This document shows, one piece after another, positions 15,890 to 23,975 of a stretch of DNA of 27,899 nt (position 1 is the stretch's first letter; each line of letters opens with the position of its first letter). Made by a program: the position numbers and the translations under genes. The notes below the pieces were generated by a model, which was not told the DNA's origin, did not search any database, and saw only the letters and a list, made by a program, of their open reading frames with translations. The DNA comes from Candidatus Omnitrophota bacterium. GTDB taxonomy: Bacteria; Omnitrophota; Gorgyraeia; Gygaellales; Profunditerraquicolaceae. The DNA lies in NCBI GenBank assembly GCA_023229385.1, contig JALNZI010000016.1:1-27899 (forward strand), written 5' to 3'.

Positions 15890-16716
15890 CCCAATTTCTC
15901 TCTTTTTTTATTAGCAGCTGAAAGTATATTTGTTAGAAGTTTCCTGTTTTTTCTTTCCAGGGCAAGTTTTAAAGCGGCAAGTTTTTTTTGAAAGGCAGTT
16001 AAGCAAAACAAAATATTCTTACGGTTACTTAAAAACACTTCACTCCAGAGATTTGCGTCCGAAGCTGAAATCCGCGTAGTATCCCTGAGTCCACCGGAAC
16101 TTAAAGTTAAGAACTGATCCGGGATAGCGTTGATCAAAGAAAAGGCGACAACATGCGGCAAGTGGCTGGTAAAAGCCAGGACCTGATCGTGTTTTTCCGG
16201 AGAAAGAATAACTACCTTACTGCCCAATTTACGCCATAAGAGACAAACCCTGTTTAAGGCCTTTTTATTAACCCTGGCTGAAGGAGTAACAATACAGACG
16301 GAATCTTTAAAGATTCCCGCAGAAATATTAGTAGCCCCTTTCTTTTCAGAACCCGATAACGGATGGCATCCGATAAAGTTGGCAATAACGCGATTGATTT
16401 TAGAGACTATCTCTCTTTTGGTGCTGCCCACATCAATAACTATGCAATCATTCTTTATTTTTTTCGCAATCTTGAGGGCAAAGTTAATATTTGCTTCAGG
16501 TGGCATCGCCAGTATAATTAAGTCGGCGTCTTTTACAACTTCCAAAGATGAACCGATACAATCAATCGCTCCGGATTTCTTAGCTAATTCTACATTACTT
16601 TTATGCCGGCTAAAACCAGTAACCATAGAGACCAGGTGCTTTTTCTTCAAATCCAGGCCTAAAGAACCGCCAATTAAACCTGTGCCGATAATTACTGTTT
16701 TATTAAATAGTTTCAT
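15886..16716 (-). CDS. tyrA: Prephenate (or arogenate) dehydrogenase
   Basis: NAD(P)-dependent oxidative decarboxylation of prephenate (or arogenate) on the way to tyrosine. The Rossmann loop IIGTGLIGGSLGLDL (9-23) is at the N-terminus. The substrate-binding GCHPLSGSEKKG (117-128) contains the conserved His118. The C-terminal helical dimerisation domain is present (FTSHLPHVVAFSL, then GLRDTTRISASD). At 276 residues it lacks any C-terminal ACT domain, so tyrosine feedback would have to come through other sites. It overlaps aroF and cmk by 4 bases each. Which substrate and cofactor are preferred is not decidable here. Confidence 0.93.
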   Translation of the reverse strand: MKLFNKTVIIGTGLIGGSLGLDLKKKHLVSMVTGFSRHKSNVELAKKSGAIDCIGSSLEVVKDADLIILAMPPEANINFALKIAKKIKNDCIVIDVGSTKREIVSKINRVIANFIGCHPLSGSEKKGATNISAGIFKDSVCIVTPSARVNKKALNRVCLLWRKLGSKVVILSPEKHDQVLAFTSHLPHVVAFSLINAIPDQFLTLSSGGLRDTTRISASDANLWSEVFLSNRKNILFCLTAFQKKLAALKLALERKNRKLLTNILSAANKKREKLG

Positions 16717-17732
16717 AAGATTTCTCTTCCCACGGAACCGGCAATTCCTTTAAGCTCAGCCATAAGCCTGGAAAACTTTTCCGGGATAAGTGACTGCTCA
16801 CCGTCAGAAACTGCCTCCTCTGGATGGTTATGCACCTCAATAATCAAACCATCGCATCCTGCGGCAACACCTGCCTTTGCCAGAGAGGGAACCAGCCCCC
16901 ACTTGCCAGCGGCATGAGACGGGTCAACAATAATTGGCAGATGCGATAACTGTTTGGTTACCGCAACTGCGCTTATATCTAAAGTATTACGCGTAGAATC
17001 TTCGAAAGTACGTATCCCTCTTTCACAAAGAATTACCGAGAAATTTCCTCCGCTTAAGATATACTCAGCAGACATAAGCATATCTTTAACAGTAGAAGCC
17101 ATCCCCCGCTTTAAAAGCACCGGTTTCTTAGTTACGCCTACTTCTTTTAACAAATTAAAATTTTGCATATTCCGACAGCCAATCTGCAGGACATCCGCGT
17201 AATCAGCAACCAAACTCACATCCCGGGCATCCATTACTTCAGTTACTGTAACTAAGTCTAATTCACTACCTACCTCTCTGAGCATCTGCAGGCCGGCTTT
17301 CCCCAACCCCTGAAAACTATACGGGGATGTCCTGGGCTTAAAAGCCCCGCCGCGTAAAACAGTTGCCCCGGCTTTTTTGACCTGCCTGCCTATTTCATAT
17401 AAACGGTCAATATTCTCGATTGAACACGGTCCGGCCATAATCACTAAAGCCTTGCCGCCGATCTTTACACCTTTACCCAGATCAATTACAGAATCTTCTT
17501 TTTTAAATTCCCGGGATACCAACCGATATGGCGAAAGCACGGGAATAACTTTTTCAACCCCCGGAAAAACCTCAAGAGGGGTAATCCGTAAAACATCCTC
17601 CGGGCCGATAACCCCGATAATCGTTCTCTCCGACCCCTTGGAAACATGCGGACTTAACCCCAAGACCTTAACCTTCTCGATAATATGGTTAACTTGCGCT
17701 TCAGTCGCATCGGGTCTTAAAACGATAATCAT
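16713..17732 (-). CDS. aroF: 3-deoxy-7-phosphoheptulonate synthase, type I-beta with N-terminal regulatory domain
   Basis: First step of the shikimate pathway (PEP plus erythrose 4-phosphate). Residues 1-70 form the ferredoxin-like (ACT-like) domain seen in the Thermotoga enzyme, where it mediates Tyr/Phe inhibition. The barrel carries GPCSIEN (101-107), RGGAFKPRTSPYSFQGLG (127-144), GCRNMQNF, KRGM and DPSHAAGK. The metal ligands Cys103, His273, Glu299 and Asp310 match the T. maritima set (C102/H272/E298/D309) at a constant offset of one. Its ATG shares one base with the hisC stop and has AAGGAG 8 bases upstream. Feedback regulation by the N-terminal domain is inferred from the family. Confidence 0.96.
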   Translation of the reverse strand: MIIVLRPDATEAQVNHIIEKVKVLGLSPHVSKGSERTIIGVIGPEDVLRITPLEVFPGVEKVIPVLSPYRLVSREFKKEDSVIDLGKGVKIGGKALVIMAGPCSIENIDRLYEIGRQVKKAGATVLRGGAFKPRTSPYSFQGLGKAGLQMLREVGSELDLVTVTEVMDARDVSLVADYADVLQIGCRNMQNFNLLKEVGVTKKPVLLKRGMASTVKDMLMSAEYILSGGNFSVILCERGIRTFEDSTRNTLDISAVAVTKQLSHLPIIVDPSHAAGKWGLVPSLAKAGVAAGCDGLIIEVHNHPEEAVSDGEQSLIPEKFSRLMAELKGIAGSVGREIL

Positions 17733-18829
17733 TAAGGTTTCTCCTTAAGCACTTTTCTTAAAACACGGATAAATCTTTCGTTTTCTTTTTGAGTACCGAT
17801 GGTCACACGGATAAAATCTTTTAAACCATATTGTTTCATATCCCTGACAATTACCCCAAACTTCAACATAGCCTTAAAAACCTCTAAGCCATCCCTGCCG
17901 GTATCAATAAGGATAAAATTTGATACTGAAGACAAAAAACCCAGCCCCAGCTTAGAGAGCTCTTTATAAATAAAATCCTTCCCTTCTAAAACCATGCGGC
18001 GGGTCTTCTTAAGGAATTCTTTATCGTCTAAAGCCGCCAATCCGCCTTCTTGCGCCAAATTATTAACGTTAAACGGCTGCCTGACTCTTTCCATATAAGA
18101 GATAAGTTCACTGTCAGCTATAGCATAACCTAAACGCAGACCCGCTAAACCAAAACTCTTGGAAAAAGTCTTAAGGATAATTACCTTCTTTTTTCTTCTT
18201 AAATAACTGATTGAATCCGGATAATCATCAACATCAACAAAATTATCATATGCCTCGTCAAAAACAACCACTATTGATTCAGGCAGGGCGTTTAAGAAAT
18301 CCGCTATTTCATATTTAGTTACATATGTACCGGTTGGATTATTGGGGTTAGCGATAAAAATCAGCTTGGTCTTTTTATCCACCAGCTTAAGCATCGCGTC
18401 CAAATCATATTTGAAATAACGCAGCGGCGCTTTTTTAATCTTGCGGTCATTAACCTGGGCAATAATCTCATATTCCAGGAAGGTAGTTTCGGATGTGACG
18501 ATATTCTCATCCGGTTCCACAAAAGTCTTGATCACTACATCAATAAGCTCATCAGAACCATTTCCCAGAACAAAATTTTCCGGCTCAAGAGAAAAGTATT
18601 TGGCCAAACGCTTTTTAAGGTAGAACCCCTGCGCATCCGGGTAACGATTAACCCGCAAAAGGCATTTTTTTATCGCGCTGATTGCTTTTGGAGACGGCCC
18701 AAAGGGATTCTCATTAGAAGCAAGCTTAATTACTTCTTTTAAGCCTAATTGCCTTTTAGTCTCTTCAATCGGTTTTCCGGCAACATAGGGTTTTATGTTC
18801 AATACACTGCTACGCACTAATTCTTTCAC
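17732..18829 (-). CDS. hisC: Histidinol-phosphate/aromatic aminotransferase (PLP, class II)
   Basis: PLP-dependent aminotransferase. Placed among pheA, aroF and tyrA, it probably serves phenylalanine/tyrosine transamination as well as, or instead of, histidine synthesis. Motifs in this numbering: EVIKLASNENPFGPSP (32-47), NPNNPTG (161-167), FDEAY and the PLP lysine Lys224 in KTFSKSFGLAGLRLGYA. The frame is open up to 18883, but that would put 18 odd residues (MYIFKNIGIL...) in front and overlap pheA by 46 bases. I choose the GTG at 18829, which gives a typical HisC start (VKELVRSSVLNIKPYV) of 365 residues, with AGGAG about 13 bases upstream. A GTG at 18841 overlapping the pheA stop is another option. 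Confidence 0.9.
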   Translation of the reverse strand: MKELVRSSVLNIKPYVAGKPIEETKRQLGLKEVIKLASNENPFGPSPKAISAIKKCLLRVNRYPDAQGFYLKKRLAKYFSLEPENFVLGNGSDELIDVVIKTFVEPDENIVTSETTFLEYEIIAQVNDRKIKKAPLRYFKYDLDAMLKLVDKKTKLIFIANPNNPTGTYVTKYEIADFLNALPESIVVVFDEAYDNFVDVDDYPDSISYLRRKKKVIILKTFSKSFGLAGLRLGYAIADSELISYMERVRQPFNVNNLAQEGGLAALDDKEFLKKTRRMVLEGKDFIYKELSKLGLGFLSSVSNFILIDTGRDGLEVFKAMLKFGVIVRDMKQYGLKDFIRVTIGTQKENERFIRVLRKVLKEKP

Positions 18830-18837
18830 TTTACTTC

Positions 18838-19899
18838 TCACTCTCCTATGGGATAAGATCCCAATATTTTTAAATATATACACCTGCGTTCTAACTCATC
18901 CAACGCCTTTTTAATTTTATAATCATCCTGATGCCCTGAAATATCAACAAAGAAATAATACTCCCAGGCTTTTTTCTTGGATGGCCGCGATTCAATCTTC
19001 GTAAGGTTTACCCCGTATTTACGAAAAGGCAGAAGCATATCATATAAAGCGCCTACCCTGTCTTTAATTGAAAAAAGCAGCGAAGTCTTATCGTGGCCCG
19101 TCCGCGCCGCCACGTTCTTTCCAACCACCAGAAAACGGGTGGCGTTTTTTAATGAATCCTGGATACCGCCTGCCAATACCTTGAGCCCATATACTTTAGA
19201 GGCTAAAAGAGAGGCGATTGCCGCGCTGTTCTTTTCTTTCTTTGCCAATTCCGCCGCCCGGGTTGTGCTGGATACATCCACCAATTCAGCATCGGGTAAA
19301 TTTTTTTGCAACCAGATACGGCATTGGCCAAAAACCTGCGGATTTGAATATATCTTTCTGATTTTATTCTTCGCGCAATTTGCTAATAAATTATGCGATA
19401 CATTCAGGATTACCTGCGAACAAATCTTTAGATCTGAATCCACCAGCATATCCAGGGTATGGGTTACCGCGCCTTCGATGGAATTTTCAACAGGAACCAC
19501 CCCGTAATCCGCAGCCCCTCTTTCAACTTCAAGGAATACTTCCGGGATGCTTCCGCAGGCAACAAATTTAACCTGAGAACCAAATCTTTTCAGGGCCGCC
19601 AAATTACTGAAAGAAGCCTCTGGCCCCATATAGGCGATTTTTAAAAGTTTCTCTAAAGCAAGGCTGGCGGACATAATCTCACGATAAATCGCCTCAAGCG
19701 CCCCTTTTTTCAAAGGCCCTTTATTTAAACAAGCAGCTTTACGTAAAACCTGCATCTCTCTCTCAGGCGAATAGATACTTTTACCGGTATTGATCTTTTC
19801 ATTACCGATTTCCTTGGTGATCTTGGCACGTAAATTCAGTAGGTTGACTAATTTACGGTCAAGTATATCAATTTTCCTGCGCATTTTCTCCAGAGTCAT
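18838..19899 (-). CDS. pheA: Bifunctional chorismate mutase / prephenate dehydratase (P-protein)
   Basis: Converts chorismate to prephenate and on to phenylpyruvate. Domains: AroQ-type chorismate mutase helices at about 1-88 (LEKMRRKIDILDRKLVNLL), then prephenate dehydratase at about 88-265 (YMGPEASFSNLAA, VPVENSIEGAV, NATRFLVVG at 252-260), then a C-terminal ACT domain at about 272-350 with the Phe-binding ESRP (303-306). The length of 353 is usual. The ATG is supported by GGAGG six bases upstream and lies inside the end of scpB (32-base overlap). Its ACT domain should give phenylalanine feedback. It heads the pheA-hisC-aroF-tyrA aromatic block. Confidence 0.97.
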   Translation of the reverse strand: MTLEKMRRKIDILDRKLVNLLNLRAKITKEIGNEKINTGKSIYSPEREMQVLRKAACLNKGPLKKGALEAIYREIMSASLALEKLLKIAYMGPEASFSNLAALKRFGSQVKFVACGSIPEVFLEVERGAADYGVVPVENSIEGAVTHTLDMLVDSDLKICSQVILNVSHNLLANCAKNKIRKIYSNPQVFGQCRIWLQKNLPDAELVDVSSTTRAAELAKKEKNSAAIASLLASKVYGLKVLAGGIQDSLKNATRFLVVGKNVAARTGHDKTSLLFSIKDRVGALYDMLLPFRKYGVNLTKIESRPSKKKAWEYYFFVDISGHQDDYKIKKALDELERRCIYLKILGSYPIGE

Positions 19900-20485
19900 T
19901 TTTAACCTCCAAATTCGCCTCAGGTATCTCTTCTATGTCAGCCCTATTCTCTGCTTCTTTGGCCAGAGCATTGAACTCATCCATTTTGGGAAGGTCATCT
20001 AAAGATTTCAAACCAAAGTGTTCTAAAAATTGACGGGTTGTCCCAAAGACAAAAGGCCTACCGGGTATTTTTTTTCTGCCGCAGATGCGGATTAAATTCT
20101 TATCTAAAAGGCTTTTCATTACACCGTCAACATTCACGTTGCGCAGAGATTCTATCTCTGACTTAGTCAACGGCTGCTTATAAGCGATAATCGCCAGGCT
20201 TTCCAGGGCGGGCTTGGATAGCTTATCGTTGAAGCGGTATTTGAAAAGTTTTTTTAAAAAAGGCGAAAAGGCAGTTGCGGCAATCATTTGAAAACCGCCG
20301 GCAATTTCAACTATACGTAAACCCCTGCTCTGTGTTTCGTATTCAACCTTTAATTCCTCGATAACTTTACGCACGCTTGCTGCATCCGGGATATTTAATA
20401 CCTTTTTTATCTGATCAATAGTCGCCGGCTTTTCCGAAGCAAAGATTAACGCCTCAATTGCCGATTTAAAATTATTCTCTTCCAT
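19868..20485 (-). CDS. scpB: Segregation and condensation protein B
   Basis: Winged-helix kleisin-interacting subunit of the SMC-ScpAB condensin, needed for chromosome organisation and segregation. It begins MEENNFKSAIEALIFASEKPATIDQI and contains the strongly conserved LSKPALESLAIIAYKQPLTKSEIE block, GRKKIPGRPFVFGTT and FLEHFGLKSLDDLP. The length of 205 is normal, with an acidic C-terminal tail. It sits 8 bases after ruvA. The usual partner scpA is not in the window; the upstream position is taken by ruvA. Confidence 0.96.
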   Translation of the reverse strand: MEENNFKSAIEALIFASEKPATIDQIKKVLNIPDAASVRKVIEELKVEYETQSRGLRIVEIAGGFQMIAATAFSPFLKKLFKYRFNDKLSKPALESLAIIAYKQPLTKSEIESLRNVNVDGVMKSLLDKNLIRICGRKKIPGRPFVFGTTRQFLEHFGLKSLDDLPKMDEFNALAKEAENRADIEEIPEANLEVKNDSGENAQEN

Positions 20486-20493
20486 TCTCCCCT

Positions 20494-21117
20494 TTACCTT
20501 AAACGTGATTGTTTATAAACTAAATTCAATAACTCTTCTGTTGTATTTACCTGATGGTTTAAATCCAAAACCTTCTTGATCATAGCAATAGCCTCCGGCC
20601 GCTTATATTGCAACTGCAAGAGGACATCTAACGCCTCTTCAGATATACCTTTTGCCGAAGCCTTTAGCTGCAAATCATGATCCCGGATTAAACCAAATTT
20701 TCCTACCTTATTTTGTAGTTTGGCCACGATTTCTTTTGCCCTTTGCTCTCCTATACCGGGAAGGGATTTAAGAAAAACCAGGTCGCCTTCATCAATAGCC
20801 CGGGCAATTAATGAAATGGGTTTATTTAAAGCCTTTAGCGCCGCGCGCGGGCCGATACCGGAAACAGTAATAAAAACCTCGAAAAAATCTTTTTCCACCT
20901 GGTTAAGGAATCCAATCAATATCGGCACGCTCTTAGACTGCTCAACCTGGTGATAATGATAAGTCAGCATGGCAATCTTGCCGTCTGGGCCGCAGGACTC
21001 ATCAATACGCTGCATAACACAGGCAGGGACAAAAACATTATAACCAATCCCGCCTAAATCCAGGATAAGATAATTATCCCCCTTTTCCGAAATTTTGCCT
21101 GCGATCCTAGAAATCAT
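20494..21117 (-). CDS. ruvA: Holliday junction branch migration protein RuvA
   Basis: Tetrameric junction-binding subunit of the RuvAB branch-migration machine. The N-terminal OB-fold domain starts MISRIAGKISEKGDNYLILDLGGIGYNVFVP. The helix-hairpin-helix motifs are in VSGIGPRAALKAL and LPGIGEQRAKEIVAKL. The flexible linker and small C-terminal domain III (EALDVLLQLQYKRPEA) contact RuvB. The length of 207 is typical. The ATG overlaps the ruvC stop by 4 bases. ruvB is not in this window, as scpB follows instead. Confidence 0.97.
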   Translation of the reverse strand: MISRIAGKISEKGDNYLILDLGGIGYNVFVPACVMQRIDESCGPDGKIAMLTYHYHQVEQSKSVPILIGFLNQVEKDFFEVFITVSGIGPRAALKALNKPISLIARAIDEGDLVFLKSLPGIGEQRAKEIVAKLQNKVGKFGLIRDHDLQLKASAKGISEEALDVLLQLQYKRPEAIAMIKKVLDLNHQVNTTEELLNLVYKQSRLR

Positions 21118-21596
21118 ATCTTTGACTTTATAATATAACTATGCGCTATAGCCAGGGCTAAAGCATCAGTAACATCCATATAGCGCGGTAAAGTTTCTAA
21201 ACCTAAGGAATTAGCAACCATTCTCTGTACCTGGGCTTTAGATGCCAATCCTTTTCCCACAATGGCCTTTTTTATACGCGTAGCGCTGTATTCAAAAAAA
21301 GGAATTCCCTTACTGGCCGCTGCCAGGCAGATAACCCCTCTTGCCTGACCTAAAATATAAGATGTCGTGGGATGCCGGTAATGCGAATATATTTTCTCAA
21401 GCACCAGACAATGAGGATGTGTATCTTCGATTAATTTAATAACCCCGCGGTATATTTTATCCAACCGTTTAGAGGTATCTTCTTTTGCCCGAGTCTGGAT
21501 TATCCCTGCTTCATGTAGAAATAAACGATCCCGACTAACCTGGATAACGCCATAGCCGGTAATAGCTAAAGCAGGATCAATCCCCAGGATAATCAT
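21114..21596 (-). CDS. ruvC: Crossover junction endodeoxyribonuclease RuvC
   Basis: Resolves Holliday junctions after RuvAB branch migration. RNase H-like fold with the four acidic residues in place: Asp7 (ILGIDPALAITGYG), Glu67 (LVLEKIY), Asp141 and Asp144 (RYMDVTDALALAIAH). The LGQARGVI block (82-89) is conserved. The length of 160 is normal. It overlaps yebC upstream and ruvA downstream by 4 bases each (ATGA), in the common yebC-ruvC-ruvA order. Confidence 0.97.
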   Translation of the reverse strand: MIILGIDPALAITGYGVIQVSRDRLFLHEAGIIQTRAKEDTSKRLDKIYRGVIKLIEDTHPHCLVLEKIYSHYRHPTTSYILGQARGVICLAAASKGIPFFEYSATRIKKAIVGKGLASKAQVQRMVANSLGLETLPRYMDVTDALALAIAHSYIIKSKI

Positions 21597-22348
21597 TCCT
21601 CAGAAGCAACCTCATTCATAATCTCATCCGGTATATCAAAGTTGGCATAAACCTGCTGCACATCATCGTGTTCTTCCAGGGCTTCGATTAAACCCAAAAC
21701 CTGTTTCGCCTCGTTTCCAGTAACCTTTATAGTAGAAGACGGAATCATGGTTAATTCGGCATCTTCCCATTTAATTCCTTTATCCTGCAATGCCTGCTTA
21801 ACCTTCTCTAAATCCTGAATAGAAGTATAAATTTCATACATATTATCTTCGTGTTTCATATCTTCTGCCCCGGCATCTAAAACTATATTCATAAGCTCAT
21901 CTTCTTTAATCGCTTCTTTTGAAACTGAGATATACCCTTTTTGAGTAAACATCCAGCTTACCGAACCGGCACCAGCCATGTTCCCGCCTCTTTTTGAGAC
22001 AATATTGCGCAACTCCGCGGTAGCGCGGTTTTTATTATCAGTAAGCGAATCAATTAAAATAGCAACTCCGCCTGGACCATAAGCTTCATACATGACCGCT
22101 TCATATACTACACCAGGCAGCTCGCCGGTTCCGCGTTTAATCGCCATCTTTACGTTATCCGAAGGCATATTCGCCTCTTTAGCTTTCTGCATTATCGCGC
22201 GAAGACGCGGGTTGCTATCCGGATTACCACCCCCGTCCCTGGCAACTACAGTAAGCTCTTTAATAATTTTCGTGAAAGTTGCGCCGCGTTTTGCATCAGC
22301 AATACCTTTCTTACCCTTATTTGTCTTCCATTTAGAATGACCTGACAT
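21593..22348 (-). CDS. yebC: YebC/PmpR family DNA-binding / translation-associated protein
   Basis: The family N-terminus is clear: MSGHSKWKTNKGKKGIADAKRG (residues 1-22; GHSKW and DAKRG are the key parts), followed by ATFTKIIKELTVVAR and NMPSDNVKMAIKRGTGE. The domain around AYGPGGVAILIDSLTDNKNR is also typical. The length of 251 is standard. Members have been described as transcription regulators, and more recently some as factors that relieve ribosome stalling, so the molecular role is open. It has a strong ribosome site (GGAGG, 5 bases before ATG) 48 bases after the RNase P RNA and starts the yebC-ruvC-ruvA run. Confidence 0.96.
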   Translation of the reverse strand: MSGHSKWKTNKGKKGIADAKRGATFTKIIKELTVVARDGGGNPDSNPRLRAIMQKAKEANMPSDNVKMAIKRGTGELPGVVYEAVMYEAYGPGGVAILIDSLTDNKNRATAELRNIVSKRGGNMAGAGSVSWMFTQKGYISVSKEAIKEDELMNIVLDAGAEDMKHEDNMYEIYTSIQDLEKVKQALQDKGIKWEDAELTMIPSSTIKVTGNEAKQVLGLIEALEEHDDVQQVYANFDIPDEIMNEVASEE

Positions 22349-22396
22349 GACTTCCTCCTTAATTGTTCATCCAGTTTTCGTTTTTAATAAAATTAC

Positions 22397-22738
22397 AGCA
22401 GGCAGAATAAGCCGGGTTCTGTCTTGATGCGAGTTTGCGCATCGATTAGTGGCTATTCCTCTCAATTAGCGCGTTACCACGCCAACTTTAGCAGCTTACC
22501 CGAGATTTCTTTTTCGCCCAAAAGCGAAAAATCGCGCCGGATGAGCGCTCATCTCCTATTCTACATTGCTCCACGCAGAGATTGCCGCGTTTCACCTCGC
22601 TAGCCTTACGGCTGCTACTCGTCTCTGTGGCTCTAATCCGCATGTTTATTCAACATGGACGGGAATTACCCGCTGCGTTATCCTCTGGAGCCCGGACTTT
22701 CCTCCCTATTTACATAGGGCAGCCACGTTCTGCCTGCT
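22397..22738 (-). ncRNA. rnpB: RNase P RNA (bacterial type A)
   Basis: Catalytic RNA that trims tRNA 5' ends. Read on the minus strand, the ends pair as P1 (AGCAGGCAGAA at 22738-22728 with TTCTGCCTGCT at 22407-22397). The conserved regions are unmistakable: GGAGGAAAGTCCGGGCTCC near the 5' end, GCCACAGAGACGAG and GGTGAAACGCGGCAATCTC in the middle, GGGTAAGCTGC, and the 3' signature ACAGAACCCGGCTTA. The length is about 342 bases. P15 appears as GAGAT/ATCTC with an inserted 8-bp hairpin (22510-22517 with 22524-22531). The 5' end coincides with the last base of the rnhA stop codon. No own promoter or terminator is evident, so it is probably cut out of the operon transcript. Open frames on the other strand here are spurious. 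Confidence 0.97.
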
Positions 22739-23145
22739 TATTTCTTCAATGCTTCTTTAATTGCTGCTGTTGCCAGTCTATCCGCGTAAGCATTCTCTTC
22801 CCGCGGGATATGATTAACTAAAACTTTTTCAAAACCGTTTAAAAGACGCACAGCCCGTTCATATAAACCAATCAGACCTTCATGTTTAACTTTATAAACC
22901 CTGTTGATCTGCCTGGCCAAAAGCTGACTGTCTGTATTAATTTTTAAAGTTTCAGCTTTTAATAATAAGGCCTCTTCCAACGCATAGATGAGCGCGGTAT
23001 ATTCTGCTATATTATTCGTAGCCTGACCGATATAGTTAGAAACCTCTTTGATCAAACGGCCGTCTTTGTAGATTACAATCCCCACACCGCTGTGCCCCGG
23101 ATTACCCTTTGAGGCACCATCAATATAAATATCTAGACAATTCAT
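22738..23145 (-). CDS. rnhA: Ribonuclease HI-type protein
   Basis: Cleaves RNA in RNA-DNA hybrids. The four active-site acids are visible: Asp9 in IYIDGASKGNPG, Glu48 in NNIAEYTAL, Asp72 in INTDSQLL and Asp122 in AYADRLA. At 135 residues it resembles the short RnhA variants that lack the basic protrusion handle. I use the ATG at 23145, which forms an ATGA overlap with the zinc-ribbon gene and starts with the domain (MNCLDIYIDG). A frame to 23172 adds nine poorly fitting residues. The stop codon directly abuts the RNase P RNA. The TDSQLLARQINRVYKVK segment is intact, so it should be active. Confidence 0.92.
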   Translation of the reverse strand: MNCLDIYIDGASKGNPGHSGVGIVIYKDGRLIKEVSNYIGQATNNIAEYTALIYALEEALLLKAETLKINTDSQLLARQINRVYKVKHEGLIGLYERAVRLLNGFEKVLVNHIPREENAYADRLATAAIKEALKK

Positions 23146-23861
23146 TCTGCGATATAAAAGATACGGTTGCACACTTCACAGGTAACAATATGTTCGTACA
23201 TTTTGATCAGGTTAATCACTTGGGGAGGTACTAACATATGGCACCCGCCGCAGGAATTATCCAAAACCGTAACAATCGCCAGGCCACCGCGGCTTGAAAG
23301 TATCCTATCGTATTCAGCCAGCATTTTAGGATCAACTTCCGGAGTGATTTGCTTTCTTTGGACCTGCAGTTGATTTAATCGTTCATCAATTTCTTTTATG
23401 CGCAGCTCAACCTTTTTTTTCTCATCCAGGAAAACTTTTTCTTCTGTTTTCAGCTTAATATTTTCCTGGTCAATTTTTGCTTTTACCTTATCCGAATCCT
23501 CAAAAGATATAAGTATTTTCTCTTCAATCAAAGAACCGTCGGCCTTGGTATCAGCAATCTGCTGCAGCATAGTTTGAAATTCTTTGTTAGTCTTTAAAGA
23601 ATACAGCTGGCCTTGAAGTTTTTTCACTGCTTCGGCATTAGCCGCAAGCTCCAATTCCTTCTCTTTGCGCTGTTTTTGCAGATCCAAAGATTCCTTTTCA
23701 AGAGAAGCTAAATTCTGTTTTTTAGCCTCAAAAGATTCCTCTATCGATTTTATCTCTAAAGGCTTAGCTTCTTTTTCGTTTTTCAAAGCGTAAATCTCGC
23801 TATCTAACCCCTGTAGCTTTACTAAACCCATAATTTGCGCTTTCAAATCAACAGTAGGCAA
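23142..23861 (-). CDS. Coiled-coil protein with C-terminal C4 zinc ribbon (CT398/CdsZ-like)
   Basis: A 239-residue protein with a long antiparallel-type coiled coil (about 15-185, very rich in Glu/Lys/Gln) and a C-terminal zinc ribbon with Cys204, Cys207, Cys228 and Cys231 (CGGC...CEVC). This is the architecture of the zf-RING_7 family, which includes chlamydial CT398/CdsZ. Family members are linked to type III secretion or sigma54 in Chlamydia and to Helicobacter flagellar or adhesion roles, but most have no assigned function. It starts with TTG (23861-23859), preceded by AGGAG at a 5-base spacing. It often occurs next to RNase HI or rnpB, as here. The function in this organism is unknown. 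Confidence 0.88.
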   Translation of the reverse strand: MPTVDLKAQIMGLVKLQGLDSEIYALKNEKEAKPLEIKSIEESFEAKKQNLASLEKESLDLQKQRKEKELELAANAEAVKKLQGQLYSLKTNKEFQTMLQQIADTKADGSLIEEKILISFEDSDKVKAKIDQENIKLKTEEKVFLDEKKKVELRIKEIDERLNQLQVQRKQITPEVDPKMLAEYDRILSSRGGLAIVTVLDNSCGGCHMLVPPQVINLIKMYEHIVTCEVCNRIFYIAE

Positions 23862-23885
23862 TTTTTCTCCTGGTTATTAATTATT

Positions 23886-23959
23886 TGGGCGATAGAGGAC
23901 TCGAACCTCTGACATCTACAATGTGAATGTAGCGCTCTAACCAACTGAGCCAATCGCCC
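23886..23959 (-). tRNA. tRNA-Val (anticodon CAC)
   Basis: A 74-base cloverleaf on the minus strand: acceptor GGGCGAT/ATCGCCC, D-stem GCTC/GAGC, anticodon stem CTACA/TGTAG with loop TTCACAT (anticodon CAC), T-arm AGAGG-TTCGAGT-CCTCT, and discriminator A. No CCA is encoded (AATAA follows). It reads GUG codons. Confidence 0.96.
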
Positions 23960-23975
23960 ATAAAAATCCAAAAAC

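Noticed and set aside
22541..22554. 14-base palindrome GATGAGC/GCTCATC as an operator
   Set aside because: It is inside the RNase P RNA near P15, where self-complementarity comes from RNA folding constraints.
22566..22821. Plus-strand open frames across the RNase P RNA
   Set aside because: They are antisense to a conserved structured RNA and to the end of rnhA; products look random.
23886..23959. tRNA-His, from GTG seen in the plus strand
   Set aside because: The gene is on the minus strand, where the anticodon reads CAC (Val); tRNA-His would also need the extra G-1.
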